A DNA stretch of 64,000 nucleotides from Aradus depressus (lineage: Eukaryota; Arthropoda; Insecta; Hemiptera; Aradidae). The first letter of the stretch is position 1, and each line of letters opens with the position of its first letter. Made by a program: the position numbers and the translations under genes. Shown here piece by piece: positions 29,131-37,768 of this stretch. The DNA is taken from positions 54,753,427 to 54,817,426 of the forward strand of contig OY759218.1 of the NCBI GenBank assembly GCA_963662175.1, written 5' to 3'. The notes beneath the pieces were generated by a model, which was not told the DNA's origin, searched no databases, and saw nothing but the letters and a program-made list of their open reading frames with translations.

Positions 29131-30165
29131 GCATTTAGAAGCCCCTGAATACATCATGATTTTCAGCCAAATTGGCCGAATAGAAGAAGATTTTAGAGAG
29201 AGAGCGAAAACAAAGAATTGATTTGATTCAGTTATGGGGAGGTGGTTCTGATTTCATTTTGTAACAACTGCGTGTGGCATATTGTTTCTAAGAATTCCAC
29301 AACTCAGGATATCTTAATTATTATATTCTCAGGAGTGGTCAGTGGTCGTTTCATTGGGCGTGATCACACAAGTTACATTGGTTCATGGCCTAACCGCTAA
29401 TAACAGCAGCATTCGGCTCTGGCTCATAGGCCTGTAACAATAAGCTTTTGAAATTCTGCCATTTTTGTAACACCATGGATCCCGGAACGAGTGCCTATAC
29501 TCGGTGTGGAGAAAGACGTACCCTACGTAAAAATAGGAGCATATAGTAGCATATAGAAAGTACAGCTCCAGAAGAGCAGACATATGTACACTATTTTATA
29601 CAGGGTGTGCCAGGATGGAGGTAAAAAACTTCGAGAACTTATTGGCAATTCAATTCTGAGCAAAAAAAGATCCGATAAACATTGATTCCTGAAGTCATTT
29701 TTAATAAAAACATGAAGAAACCACGTTTCTTTTATACATTTTGCTAAACACCTCTATTAAAACTCATCTAATTAAAAACAATTCTTCTGTCAGAAGTAAA
29801 TAGAGAATTAATTTTCGAAAAAATTGCTATATTGAGAAATATTTGTAGGGCATCTCGAAATGCTTCTTAAGAAAAAAGGGTCAGCTTGTGCCTCATTTCG
29901 GGTCCCACTCATCCCAAAGGTAAAAAATAAAACATTCCCTGATTTTGAAAACCTTCAGAATTAGCTTTCATATCACACGACCACTTTAAGCAAAGTGGGG
30001 AGCCTAGGCCCTGTCCCCAAAATGTGATATGTTTACGTGGGTGGTAATCTAAGGAGCGTCGAGTAGTTCCTCATTTGAAGGACTTATTCAAATATACTAA
30101 TTTTGCTGAATGGTTTCTGTGATTACTCGTACCGTGTTTTACCTATTGTGATTCATGCCCGGGCT
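29131..30165. other. No gene seen; short R1 piece and unassigned sequence
   Basis: 29130-29200 has R1-like words (AATACATCATGATTTTCAGC; CAAATTGGCCGAATAG). TATACAGGGTGTGCCAGGAT at 29594 looks like a transposon end but has no visible partner. Other short frames are unsupported. Confidence 0.45.
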
Positions 30166-30169
30166 TTAA

Positions 30170-30866
30170 CACTCCGGTAGTCGCGCCTGATCTCAGAGAT
30201 CGCTGAGAGTTTCAACACGTTACTATTAGAGGGTGTTTAGGTAGAGAGCCGCGCCGCTTCATCTATCTTTCTATGAGCAGACCACCTGTTTGTTCAGTAT
30301 GATGCCATATTTCCTATGGTAACAATTTCTGCGTGGTGCTGAAAACGATCTAGGAGATACAGCACGACCACTCTTGTAAGTATATGTGTTTATTAAAATT
30401 TCATGTTTTCATCAAGTATGGCTCAGTAAATAAGCAACGGAGATAGTTTATAACAAGAATGTTGTGGGGAAATTTATTTCATGGCCGATGAGATGAGGCG
30501 TTATTGAAGAACACCTGCAAAAGAGGAAATGTGTACATTCTCTACCTCGTACGATTTTGAACAGGCTTGTAGGGCTTTGCTCGAGCCAAGATTGTGATGA
30601 AAAAAATAAAAATATTCAAATAAACAACAATATTTCTGAAGGAACATTTCGGAAAAGATGCTACCAATGCCATGAACTTACTGAAATGAGGAGGCTCACC
30701 AAGTACCGGTGTCAATCTTGTGGTCAGTTTCTATGCCACAGTCATTGTGCTTTTATATGTCCAGGAGTATCCAATAAGAGGAGAGTCAAAGTAAAACCAA
30801 CCTAAATTTCTCACACTTGGAACACTGATTTTAAACATAATATTTTTATTCTGAATGTTCCTCATA

Positions 30867-30917
<51 letters not shown>

Positions 30918-31101
30918 CTACTTATTTTTTTTAATAATATAACTTTCAAATAAACATTTTTTTCATGTTTTACTATTATTTTTCTTAATTCCATTCCAAT
31001 CTACAACTATTAAAACTTATGATACTGCAAAAATTGTAAGGCGATCTGACAGATTCAACGCGACTACTTTTGCGACAGGAGGGGGCGCGACTACCGGAGT
31101 G
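30170..31101 (+). mobile_element. Internally deleted piggyBac-type transposon
   Basis: Perfect 18-bp inverted ends, CACTCCGGTAGTCGCGCC at 30170-30187 and its reverse complement at 31084-31101, are each flanked by TTAA (30166-30169 and 31102-31105). TTAA duplication is the signature of piggyBac. The 932-bp element keeps only the C-terminal Cys-rich part of the transposase. A (TA)n run lies near 30870-30902. Confidence 0.9.
30557..30805 (+). pseudogene. C-terminal Cys-rich domain of a piggyBac transposase
   Basis: The residues RKRCYQCHELTEMRRLTKYR followed by CQSCGQFLCHSHCAFICPG give the C-x2-C, C-x2-C, C-x3-H/C pattern of the zinc-binding domain that ends piggyBac transposases and binds the transposon ends. 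A run of basic residues and a stop follow. The catalytic Asp-rich core is missing and upstream sequence is out of frame, so this is a relic. Why this domain survived while the core was deleted is simply a matter of its closeness to the right end. Confidence 0.75.
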
Positions 31102-31287
31102 TTAACTACAAGGTCATATAGCCTACTATGGACCTGAGCCCGACCCTACTCTGGGAGCCCTACATTCTGCCTACCTAGGTTTATTCATCTAGGGTGGGGT
31201 CTTTAACGAGTATCAGCCATCGAACAGAAACCTTCCCTTTATTTCAAGAGGACGGCTTGTTCAAGGTTTTTTAATAAAAAACCTAAG

Positions 31288-31359
31288 GGCCTCGGCCGGG
31301 TTTCGAACCCGCGTCTTGAGCTCAGTAAGCAATCACGCTACCTCTGAGCTACCGGCGCC
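31288..31359 (-). tRNA. tRNA-like sequence, probably a SINE head or tRNA pseudogene
   Basis: On the minus strand a 72-nt stretch has an A box-like GGTAGCTCAGAGGTAGCGTG and a B box-like GGGTTCGAAACCC with a 5-bp T stem. The acceptor ends GGCGCCG and CGAGGCC pair only partly and the anticodon arm is poor. A functional tRNA is unlikely. No downstream SINE body or tail was identified. Confidence 0.55.
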
Positions 31360-31747
31360 TGTGTTAAAATTGCGGCACAAAGAGTTGATCATTGATAATT
31401 TTATAATCATCAATGATTAAAAAAATTGATGATAATAAATTTTTGGATCCCTTCCCTAAACAACTCAAGTAACACGGTAGGGGCTGTTCACAAACTACGT
31501 CACACGCCTAGGGTGGCGGTGGGGGGGGGGGGAGGGGGTTTATAACATATGTGATGATTGTGACGGTGGGGAGGGGGGGACTAAACAAAAAAATGACGTC
31601 ACGTTTATTATTACACTTTAAAATAAGGGCGTAGACAATTTTCTAAAAAAAATTTTCATGCAAATTTTTTTAACCGAGGTATTTTAATAATTCATGTTAT
31701 TAAAGTAAAATAACATACTTAAATAAAATACATTTTATGTATAAAAT

Positions 31748-31980
31748 ATTGTACATATATTCAACATATGTATTCTACATACGTTATATAAAATATTGTA
31801 CATATATTCAACATATGTATTCTACATACGTTATATAAAATATTGTACATATATTCAACCTATGTATTGTACATATATTCAACCTATGTATTGTACATAT
31901 ATTCAACCTATGTATTGTACATATATTCAACCTATGTATTGTACATTTATTCAACCTATGTATTGTACATAGGTTATATT
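31748..31980. repeat. AT-rich minisatellite (46-bp then 24-bp units)
   Basis: ATTGTACATATATTCAACAT followed by ATGTATTCTACATACGTTAT repeats at 46 bp, and then ATTGTACATATATTCAACCT plus ATGT repeats about five times at 24 bp. It lies inside the TIR element at 31481-32859. Confidence 0.9.
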
Positions 31981-32109
31981 TCGATGTGCGTCAACAAAAC
32001 TTATTTTATATCTTATTTTATAATTTTTTATACCGACAGAAGGTAACCTGACGGCGACAGTCTTTCGGTCAATTTAGAAAACGGAGAATTCTCTCGACTT
32101 TTCCTGAAT

Positions 32110-32505
32110 TTGACATTGCAAAAAAATTTGTACCCTGAAGTTTTCAAGGAGCACAAGGAAGTTCCTTATGATATAGGATGCCCATCTGTGCAAGGAGACA
32201 TAAAGCGGAAGACTTGCAAAAAGTGTGGCGTGTACTTGGGGTCTTTGGCATATTTAAAACGTCACTCGAAACAGTGCAATACGGAGGCACCGGTAGTTAA
32301 AGTTAGACCGGTTCGGGTTGCAGCTAGACGTCAACGAGAAATGTTGGCCATCATAAAAAACATCGAGGATCAAGAAGCCGAGTGGTTCGATGACGACATG
32401 ATAGATAGTAATAGGGAAATACCTGAACCTTCTGACAGTGATCAATCTGAAATACCAATCATAACTATAGATGAACATTTAAAACCGATTTGGGAGGAAT
32501 CGTAA
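32110..32505 (+). CDS. C2H2-finger protein fragment of the TIR element
   Basis: The frame of 131 codons includes a C2H2 finger (CKKCGVYLGSLAYLKRHSKQC, Cys-x2-Cys...His-x3-4-Cys type), a basic stretch (VRPVRVAARRQREML) and a very acidic C-terminal tail ending at 32505. It lies within intact TIRs near the 3' end, so it is probably the end of a transposase whose catalytic part has been deleted. Upstream sequence in other frames does not extend it convincingly, and the first ATG may not be a true start. A separate exon of a host gene is less likely because the unit is bounded by the TIRs. Confidence 0.55.
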   Translation: MTLQKNLYPEVFKEHKEVPYDIGCPSVQGDIKRKTCKKCGVYLGSLAYLKRHSKQCNTEAPVVKVRPVRVAARRQREMLAIIKNIEDQEAEWFDDDMIDSNREIPEPSDSDQSEIPIITIDEHLKPIWEES

Positions 32506-32865
32506 TATTCCTCAGTATTTTTTCATGATATGGATTATCTCGCTTGAATAATCGAAATGTTAAATACTTAAATCACTGTTCTTTTATTTAATTTATGAAT
32601 ACAGATGAATATAATATGAATGTTGTATTTATGATAAATTGACGTTGTATTTATGATAAATTGAAGTTTTATTATTTTTATACAATTTAGTACTTTTCTA
32701 TAAAAAAATTTTTAGTTTAAATTGGGGGGGGGGGGGGGGGTCATGAAAAAATGACGTCACGTTTAGGGGGGGTTCAATTAAATGTGACCAATTGTGACGA
32801 GGGGGAGGGAGGGGGTTAAAAACACCTCAAAATTGCGTGACGTCGTTTGTGAACGGCCCCGGTAG

Positions 32866-33310
32866 AAGTCTGATTAATAATATCCATTTAATAAGCTTTC
32901 CAACTATGAGCTAAATAATCTTTGAGACAATTTAATCAATCGGCACTATAAAACAACTACTCGCTCTCAAAACCTTTCCAAATTGTGCCACGTTATAGCA
33001 CGTTAGAGTGTTCTACAGGAAGATGGTTAAATATTCGGCTCAACCCCTGTTGTCATAACCTGACGACTTCATTGGATAGCTGGATTTTCACTGAATTATA
33101 TGGAAGAACATAGAACATTACCGATGTTTAAAATCGATGTTTAAAAAACATTGGTATAGTAAGTTCTTTCAGACACAATGTAAAAATGATAGTTCAATTA
33201 ATACATGAATAATACAATTAGATATATGGTAAGTTCACGTTGAATTCGACCCTTTATCATGTTTTTTATAATAAATAAAAGTGATAAGAAATTATTAGAT
33301 TATTATATAT
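32866..33310. other. No gene seen; AT-rich
   Basis: Unique-looking AT-rich sequence between two mobile elements. (AT)n near 33305 precedes LINE coding sequence. Confidence 0.45.
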
Positions 33311-33502
33311 ATATACATTAATGATTTACCTAGTTATGTGAAACCCTTTAATTCGGTCCTTTTTGCTGATGATACTAATATTCTAGTGACGGCAAAAAAT
33401 CCATATCCAAAGCTATTGGAATTTTAAACAAATTGCTTCTCTTCAATGATTTAATGTTAAATGCGTCTAAAACAACTATCTTAAACTTCAAAATTACGAA
33501 TT

Positions 33503-33515
33503 AATTGCCAGAAGA
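33503..33515. repeat. 13-bp target duplication of the Jockey insertion
   Basis: AATTGCCAGAAGA occurs at 33503-33515 and again at 34772-34784 directly after the A-rich tail. This defines the insertion 33516-34771. Confidence 0.9.
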
Positions 33516-34771
33516 ACAAGGAGTACTGCTCCAGTGCCTTTCTCGATGTTGAACAAGCATTCGACAGGGTTTGGCATTCGGGGCTGCTCTGGAAACTCAA
33601 AAATATCCTTCCTCAAACCTACTACCTTATTTTAAAGTCGTACCTTACAGATCGCTACTACTGTGTTTATCACGGTAGTGCACAATCCTCCTTCCTTCCT
33701 CAGCTAGCTGGTGTTCCTCAATGGAGTATCCTAGGACCCATCCTCTATACAGTATACACGGCCGATATTCCTTCCCATCCTAATACCTTGCTATGCACTT
33801 TTGCGGATGACACTGCCATCCTTTCCTCAGACAGTGATCCACAAAAAGCTTCCGATTCCCTTCAGGAACATCTTTCATCCCTTGAGACATGGTTCCGCAG
33901 GTGGAGGATCAAGGTCAATGATAAGAAATGTACACACATCACCTTCACCCTGCGACGTGCAACCTGTCCCCCTGTCGCTCTTTATAACACACCCCTTCCC
34001 GTTGCGAATTGGGTCCGCTACCTTGGGTTATTTAATGACAGACGCCTGACATGGAATCCTCATACTAGACTTAAAAGACAAGAACTTAATCGACGATACA
34101 AACTCTTATTACGACTTTTAGACAACAGACCGAAACTTACATTAAGTAATAAAAGACTCATTTACAACCAATTACTGAAGCCAATATGGACGTACGGAGC
34201 TGAACTCTGGGGCTCAACTAAACCTTCGAATTTTTATAGAATCCAAACCTTACAATCCCGTATCCTTCGTAAAATCACAAACGCTCCATTCTACGTCTCA
34301 AATGCCATCCTTCACAATGACCTGCAGATTCCCTTTGTGAGGGATGTAATTAAATCCCGCTACAGAAAATTCCACTCTACCCTTTCCTTTCACCCTAATC
34401 CTTTAGTCCGCAGACTTGCCACAAGAACCCTTCCTAATGTTCATGTTCGGAGACTGAGGCGGCAATGGCCTCGAGACCTACTAGTGCATTGAAGTCACAC
34501 TGAAGTCACACTGAAGTCCCACTGAAGTCCCAATGAAGTCACTAGTCATCTATAAACGTTTCATGTTTCTTTATCATTTAACTATTTATTTTTTATTTTT
34601 TAATGTATATTTTAATTTCTCTTATCCGTATTAACAAGACAATGGAGTGTCATTATTGAATGATTTCTCCTTCAAATTCCAAGACATTTATTTATTATGT
34701 ATCACATTTACTTATTATATATTGTATATATGTAGTTGTAAATAAAAAAATTTAAAAAAAAAACAAAAAAA
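33516..34771 (+). mobile_element. 5'-truncated Jockey-like LINE inserted into another LINE
   Basis: The insert is bounded by the 13-bp duplication and ends in an A-rich tail (TTTAAAAAAAAAACAAAAAA). It starts in the middle of RT, as is usual for target-primed integration that stops early. The 3' UTR contains about five copies of an 11-12 bp unit, ACTGAAGTCAC (34491-34550). Confidence 0.9.
33524..34492 (+). pseudogene. Jockey reverse transcriptase, C-terminal portion, open frame
   Basis: An uninterrupted frame of about 323 codons without a native start encodes the RT palm and thumb. It has SSAFLDVEQAFDRVWHSGLL (first catalytic Asp), AGVPQWSILGPILYT (normally GVPQGS; Gly to Trp here), TFADDTAILS (FADD box), then NDKKCTHITFTLR and VRYLGLFNDRRLTW. 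The C-terminal region HVRRLRRQWPRDLLVH is the usual Jockey tail. Because the frame is intact although truncated, the insertion is fairly young. It lacks endonuclease and cannot move itself. Confidence 0.88.
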
Positions 34772-35617
34772 AATTGCCAGAAGAGAAACAACCATTAACT
34801 GTTGATACTCTTTCCGTATCATTCAAAGATAATATAAAATTCCTTTGTCTCCATATTGATATGAAACTTATTATCGGTAAGAAACTGAGTTCCGTTTGCT
34901 TCTTACTTCGAAATCTTAAAAAGATCATGCCAAAGGAAACGTTACCTACTCTATATTACGCCTATTTCCATTCCAAAATCAGTTACGGTTTAATACATTG
35001 GGGATCATGTAGCTCGAGTATTAATATTTTCAGACTTCAGAAAAAAGCATTAAGAATTATAAACAAAATTACTCAAAGAACAAGCTGCAGAGAAATATTT
35101 AAACAACTTAAAATCCTGCCTTTGCCATCGCTGTTTATATTGGAAACATTAATGGTTATTAGGAAAAATAGAAATATTTTCCCTCTCAACAATACTAGTC
35201 ACGATTACTATACCAGGAAGAAAGAAGACTTTCGAATAACTAAACACTGCTCTTCTGTTTTTGAAAAAAGTATAACTCATAAAGGAATTAATTTATTTAA
35301 TGCCCTTCCCCACTTCTTGAAGTCAATAGATACAATAAAAAAATGTTAATTTCAACTAAAAATGTTCATGTTAGAGGAAACCCTAAACACGGAAACGGAA
35401 TTTTATTCTCACTGTTCAAAAAGAATAATATCATCACAATAAAGAATCGTGTTTCATATCCAAAAACATAATTTGATACAAAGCTTGCATTTTTATTTTT
35501 TTGGTAGAGTTCCTCCACACCTTAAAGGTCAGTCCAATGTACCTTATTGTTTTATTTATTCATTTATAATTTTTTATTTTGTTAGACTTTTTTATACATT
35601 CTTTTATAATTGATTAA

Positions 35618-35654
<37 letters not shown>

Positions 35655-35714
35655 TTTCATATATTGTTATAGTTACATTGTTTTCTTTCTTTTCTATATC
35701 TCGCACATTGGGAC

Positions 35715-35750
35715 CTGATGATGGGACGTAAGAACGTTCTGAAGCATCGT
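35715..35750 (+). ncRNA. Degenerate hammerhead-like core
   Basis: CTGATGA (35715-35721) is followed by a possible helix GGACGT/ACGTTC with a G-U pair, then TGAAGC where GAAA is expected. It lies in LINE 3' sequence and is weaker than the other cases. Confidence 0.3.
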
Positions 35751-36608
35751 TGGGATAAAAACACTTCCGAAGTTTTTTCTGTTGAAAAATAATTATCTAA
35801 ATTTTTATTAAATTGAAAAATGTGTCTACTTATTATAAACGTATCATGTATTAATTTTGTTTATGTACTCATATATTTTTAAGTATTTATTTGTTCAGTT
35901 TTTATTAATTTCATTTTACTGTTTTTAATAGTTTTGTTTTTACTACTAATCATAGGTGTATTAGACTCAAGTAGTTATAAATCTAATTTATAAGCTATCC
36001 TTATGTATAAAGTCTTTTGACGTATCCTATTACCATGTATTGGTTTAACGGAAATAAATTTATTATTATTATATATGGGGTATATATATATATATATATA
36101 TAATAAAGCGAATATCACGGAATTGTAAATTCTGTCCCTCTTAGGGCCTTCGGATGAACTCGGGGGCTCGTTGCGAAATTTTGTATGGCCCCTGCTACCA
36201 GCGATCAACCACCGACGAAGGGGGATTGGGGAGGTCGAGCTGCCCACTGCCCTTTTATGACTGTCGTCCCCTTTCGCCTTAATATCTGTTTGGAAAAAAT
36301 GAAATCGCTTCACATGATCACATCTTCATCGAAAAATGTAGACCTTCAATTACTAGATTACATAACTACGAAGAAAACAGTACATAGAGAAAGAAAAAAG
36401 GTTCACAACGGCTCTATAATAGCATTAAAAAAAAAAGAAAAGAAGAAAATGATCAAGCAATCAGATAACAAAATGAAAACAGCATGGAGCTTAATAAATA
36501 GAGAAATAAAAGGAAAAGAAGATACAATAGAAAAATTGTAAATAAGCGATAGACATAAAAAGGAGCAGTTGATGAAATAAATACATATTAACAATTAAAG
36601 ATGGACTA

Positions 36609-36870
36609 ATGCCTGGTCGAAGGCTGCTGTCTCTAAATGAAATTTCTAGTAGCCGGTTACCAGACCGGGTAACCCAGAAGGGCATCTGTTCCATTCCATA
36701 CTTCCAGAAGGTCTCTGTGTCGGACTTAAAACTCTCCACCCCTTGGGATCCTCCATCTCGAGACCCAAAGACAGAACAGAATTACCAGATAGGAGTGGGG
36801 TCTACCGAATTACCCGTGAATTCGGGGCGCCCTACATAGGCCAGTCAGGGCCGAAAATATGTACTAGAAT
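36609..36870 (+). pseudogene. Penelope-like element fragment (linker and GIY-YIG start)
   Basis: In two frames the plus strand reads GICSIPYFQKVS and then GVYRITREFGAPYIGQSG. The second is the beginning of the GIY-YIG endonuclease domain of Penelope-like elements (GVYKI...C...YIGQTGR); the first is the usual spacer after reverse transcriptase. The domain ends after the first motif with a stop at about 36870, and at least one frameshift is present. This domain nicks DNA to start integration; it cannot work here. A hammerhead core 450 bp downstream may belong to the same element. Confidence 0.7.
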
Positions 36871-37028
36871 AGTCGCAATTTTCTAGTCAATAAAAATGTC
36901 GAAACCACACTAGCCTGGTTCAAAAAAACACATAAATTAAAAATGCGTTAAAGCAAAGAGAGACCTTTGTTTGAATAGGGTAACTCAATTTGATAGAGGG
37001 GCGCCCGAGTTGGTTCTGACCCCAATCA

Positions 37029-37128
37029 GTCAGCACCCAACTTGAGCAGTCAGTCAGCACCCATCAGTCAGCACCCAACTTGAGCAGTCAGTCAGCACCC
37101 ATCAGTCAGCACCCAACTTGACCACAAC
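37029..37128. repeat. Short tandem repeat of CAGTCAGCACC units
   Basis: CAGTCAGCACCCAACTTGA and CAGTCAGCACCCAT alternate about three times at roughly 38-bp spacing. It lies between the Penelope fragment and the hammerhead core. Confidence 0.8.
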
Positions 37129-37320
37129 ATGAGTTTATAGCTTTTTTTTACCTCTCCTCTATTTTCACGTAAATCAGAGTCTTTTTCATAATAAAACTTA
37201 GCATGTTATCCCTTTTTATCTTAATTTATTTATTGTTAATTGTTCACTTGAATTGTAACAGTAAATTCTAGTGATCTTTTTTAATATATTTTTTGTTTTA
37301 TGTATGTTTAAATTCACTAC

Positions 37321-37346
37321 CTGATGATGGCAGTTAAGTGCCGAAA
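37321..37346 (+). ncRNA. Hammerhead ribozyme-like core near the Penelope fragment
   Basis: CTGATGA (37321-37327), helix II GGCA/TGCC (37329-37332 with 37339-37342), GAAA (37343-37346), followed by CTAGTTGTGG. The core is complete. Its distance from the GIY-YIG fragment fits a terminal repeat of a Penelope-like element. Confidence 0.6.
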
Positions 37347-37578
37347 CTAGTTGTGGGATGTAAATAAAATATTTATCGCTGGACTGATAACTCCGTATTA
37401 CTTATTTGACGAGTAAGTTCACTACATCCGCCTACCAACCAAGGTATAAATTAGGAAGGCTAAGTTTAGAAACGTAGTAGGGTGCATCGGCAATTGTTCT
37501 TAGAAGATTGGATTGGATACACTTGATGTTAGATGTTTGTTCATTTTATTTCTTTAAAATTATAAGAGTGTAACTCAC

Positions 37579-37768
37579 CTGACATAATCTCTTTTGCAGT
37601 AGGTCTTCCCTTCCCGGACGAAGCAGGTACAGGTCTCGTCGAGGAACTGGTGACACTCGGCACATTTGAGACAAGCGGCGTGCCACTCGAGGTCCGGTGC
37701 AACCCTCAGGATGTACTGGTCGTGGATCTGTGAACCGCAGCCCACACACAAGGACATCCGCCGCTTCT
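37579..37768 (-). CDS. tup: Exon encoding LIM domain 1 of an Islet/tailup LIM-homeodomain factor
   Basis: This is the only host coding piece recognised. On the minus strand a 190-bp exon follows an acceptor (TGTCCCTAG) and precedes a donor (CAG|GTGAGT). It encodes [40 protein letters not shown] and [20 protein letters not shown] before YVR. The spacing Cys-x2-Cys...His-x2-Cys-x2-Cys...Cys...Cys-x2-Asp is a full LIM zinc module. The wording [20 protein letters not shown] is specific to Islet proteins, transcription factors of motor neurons and dorsal vessel or heart; LIM domains bind partners such as LDB/Chip. The phase leaves 2 bases before the first full codon. Neither the preceding exon nor the LIM2 exon was found, so the introns are long. 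Symbol is by homology. Confidence 0.92.

Larger units (their letters stand above)
31481..32859 (+). mobile_element. DNA transposon with 25-bp TIRs and 6-bp target duplication
   Basis: The ends GGGCTGTTCACAAACTACGT and (reverse complement) GGGCCGTTCACAAACGACGT continue with CAC. The 1379-bp element is flanked by CGGTAG on both sides (31475-31480 and 32860-32865). Poly(G) tracts and TGACGTCACGTTTA subterminal repeats occur near both ends, mirrored. A 6-bp duplication is unusual and would fit a superfamily such as IS3EU, but I cannot be sure of the class. Confidence 0.8.
33315..36085 (+). pseudogene. Non-LTR retrotransposon 3' half, split by a Jockey insertion
   Basis: RT coding starts with YINDLPSYVKPFNS and VLFADDTNILVTAK (the FADD catalytic box) at about 33318-33400. 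It is broken at 33515 and resumes at 34772 as a 191-codon frame with SSVCFLLRNLKKIMPKETLP, YYAYFHSKISYGLIHWGS and FRLQKKALRIINKI, to 35349. The 3' UTR ends at about 36085 in TTACGGAAATAAA-like sequence and (TTA)n. Endonuclease and N-terminal RT are missing. Thumb motifs resemble CR1/L2 or RTE-like elements; I cannot fix the clade. A second decayed copy is at 61990-62690 with the same 3' end. Confidence 0.75.

Noticed and set aside
29594..29640. TACAGGGTGTGCCA as a transposon terminus
   Set aside because: It looks like an insect DNA-transposon end, but I found no inverted partner or target duplication.
31288..31359. Functional tRNA gene
   Set aside because: A and B boxes are present but the acceptor and anticodon stems do not pair properly; kept only as a tRNA-like or SINE-head feature.
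35975..36541. Frames at 36.0-36.5 kb as host genes
   Set aside because: They span (TA)n, A-rich sequence and LINE tail; no domain and no splice evidence.
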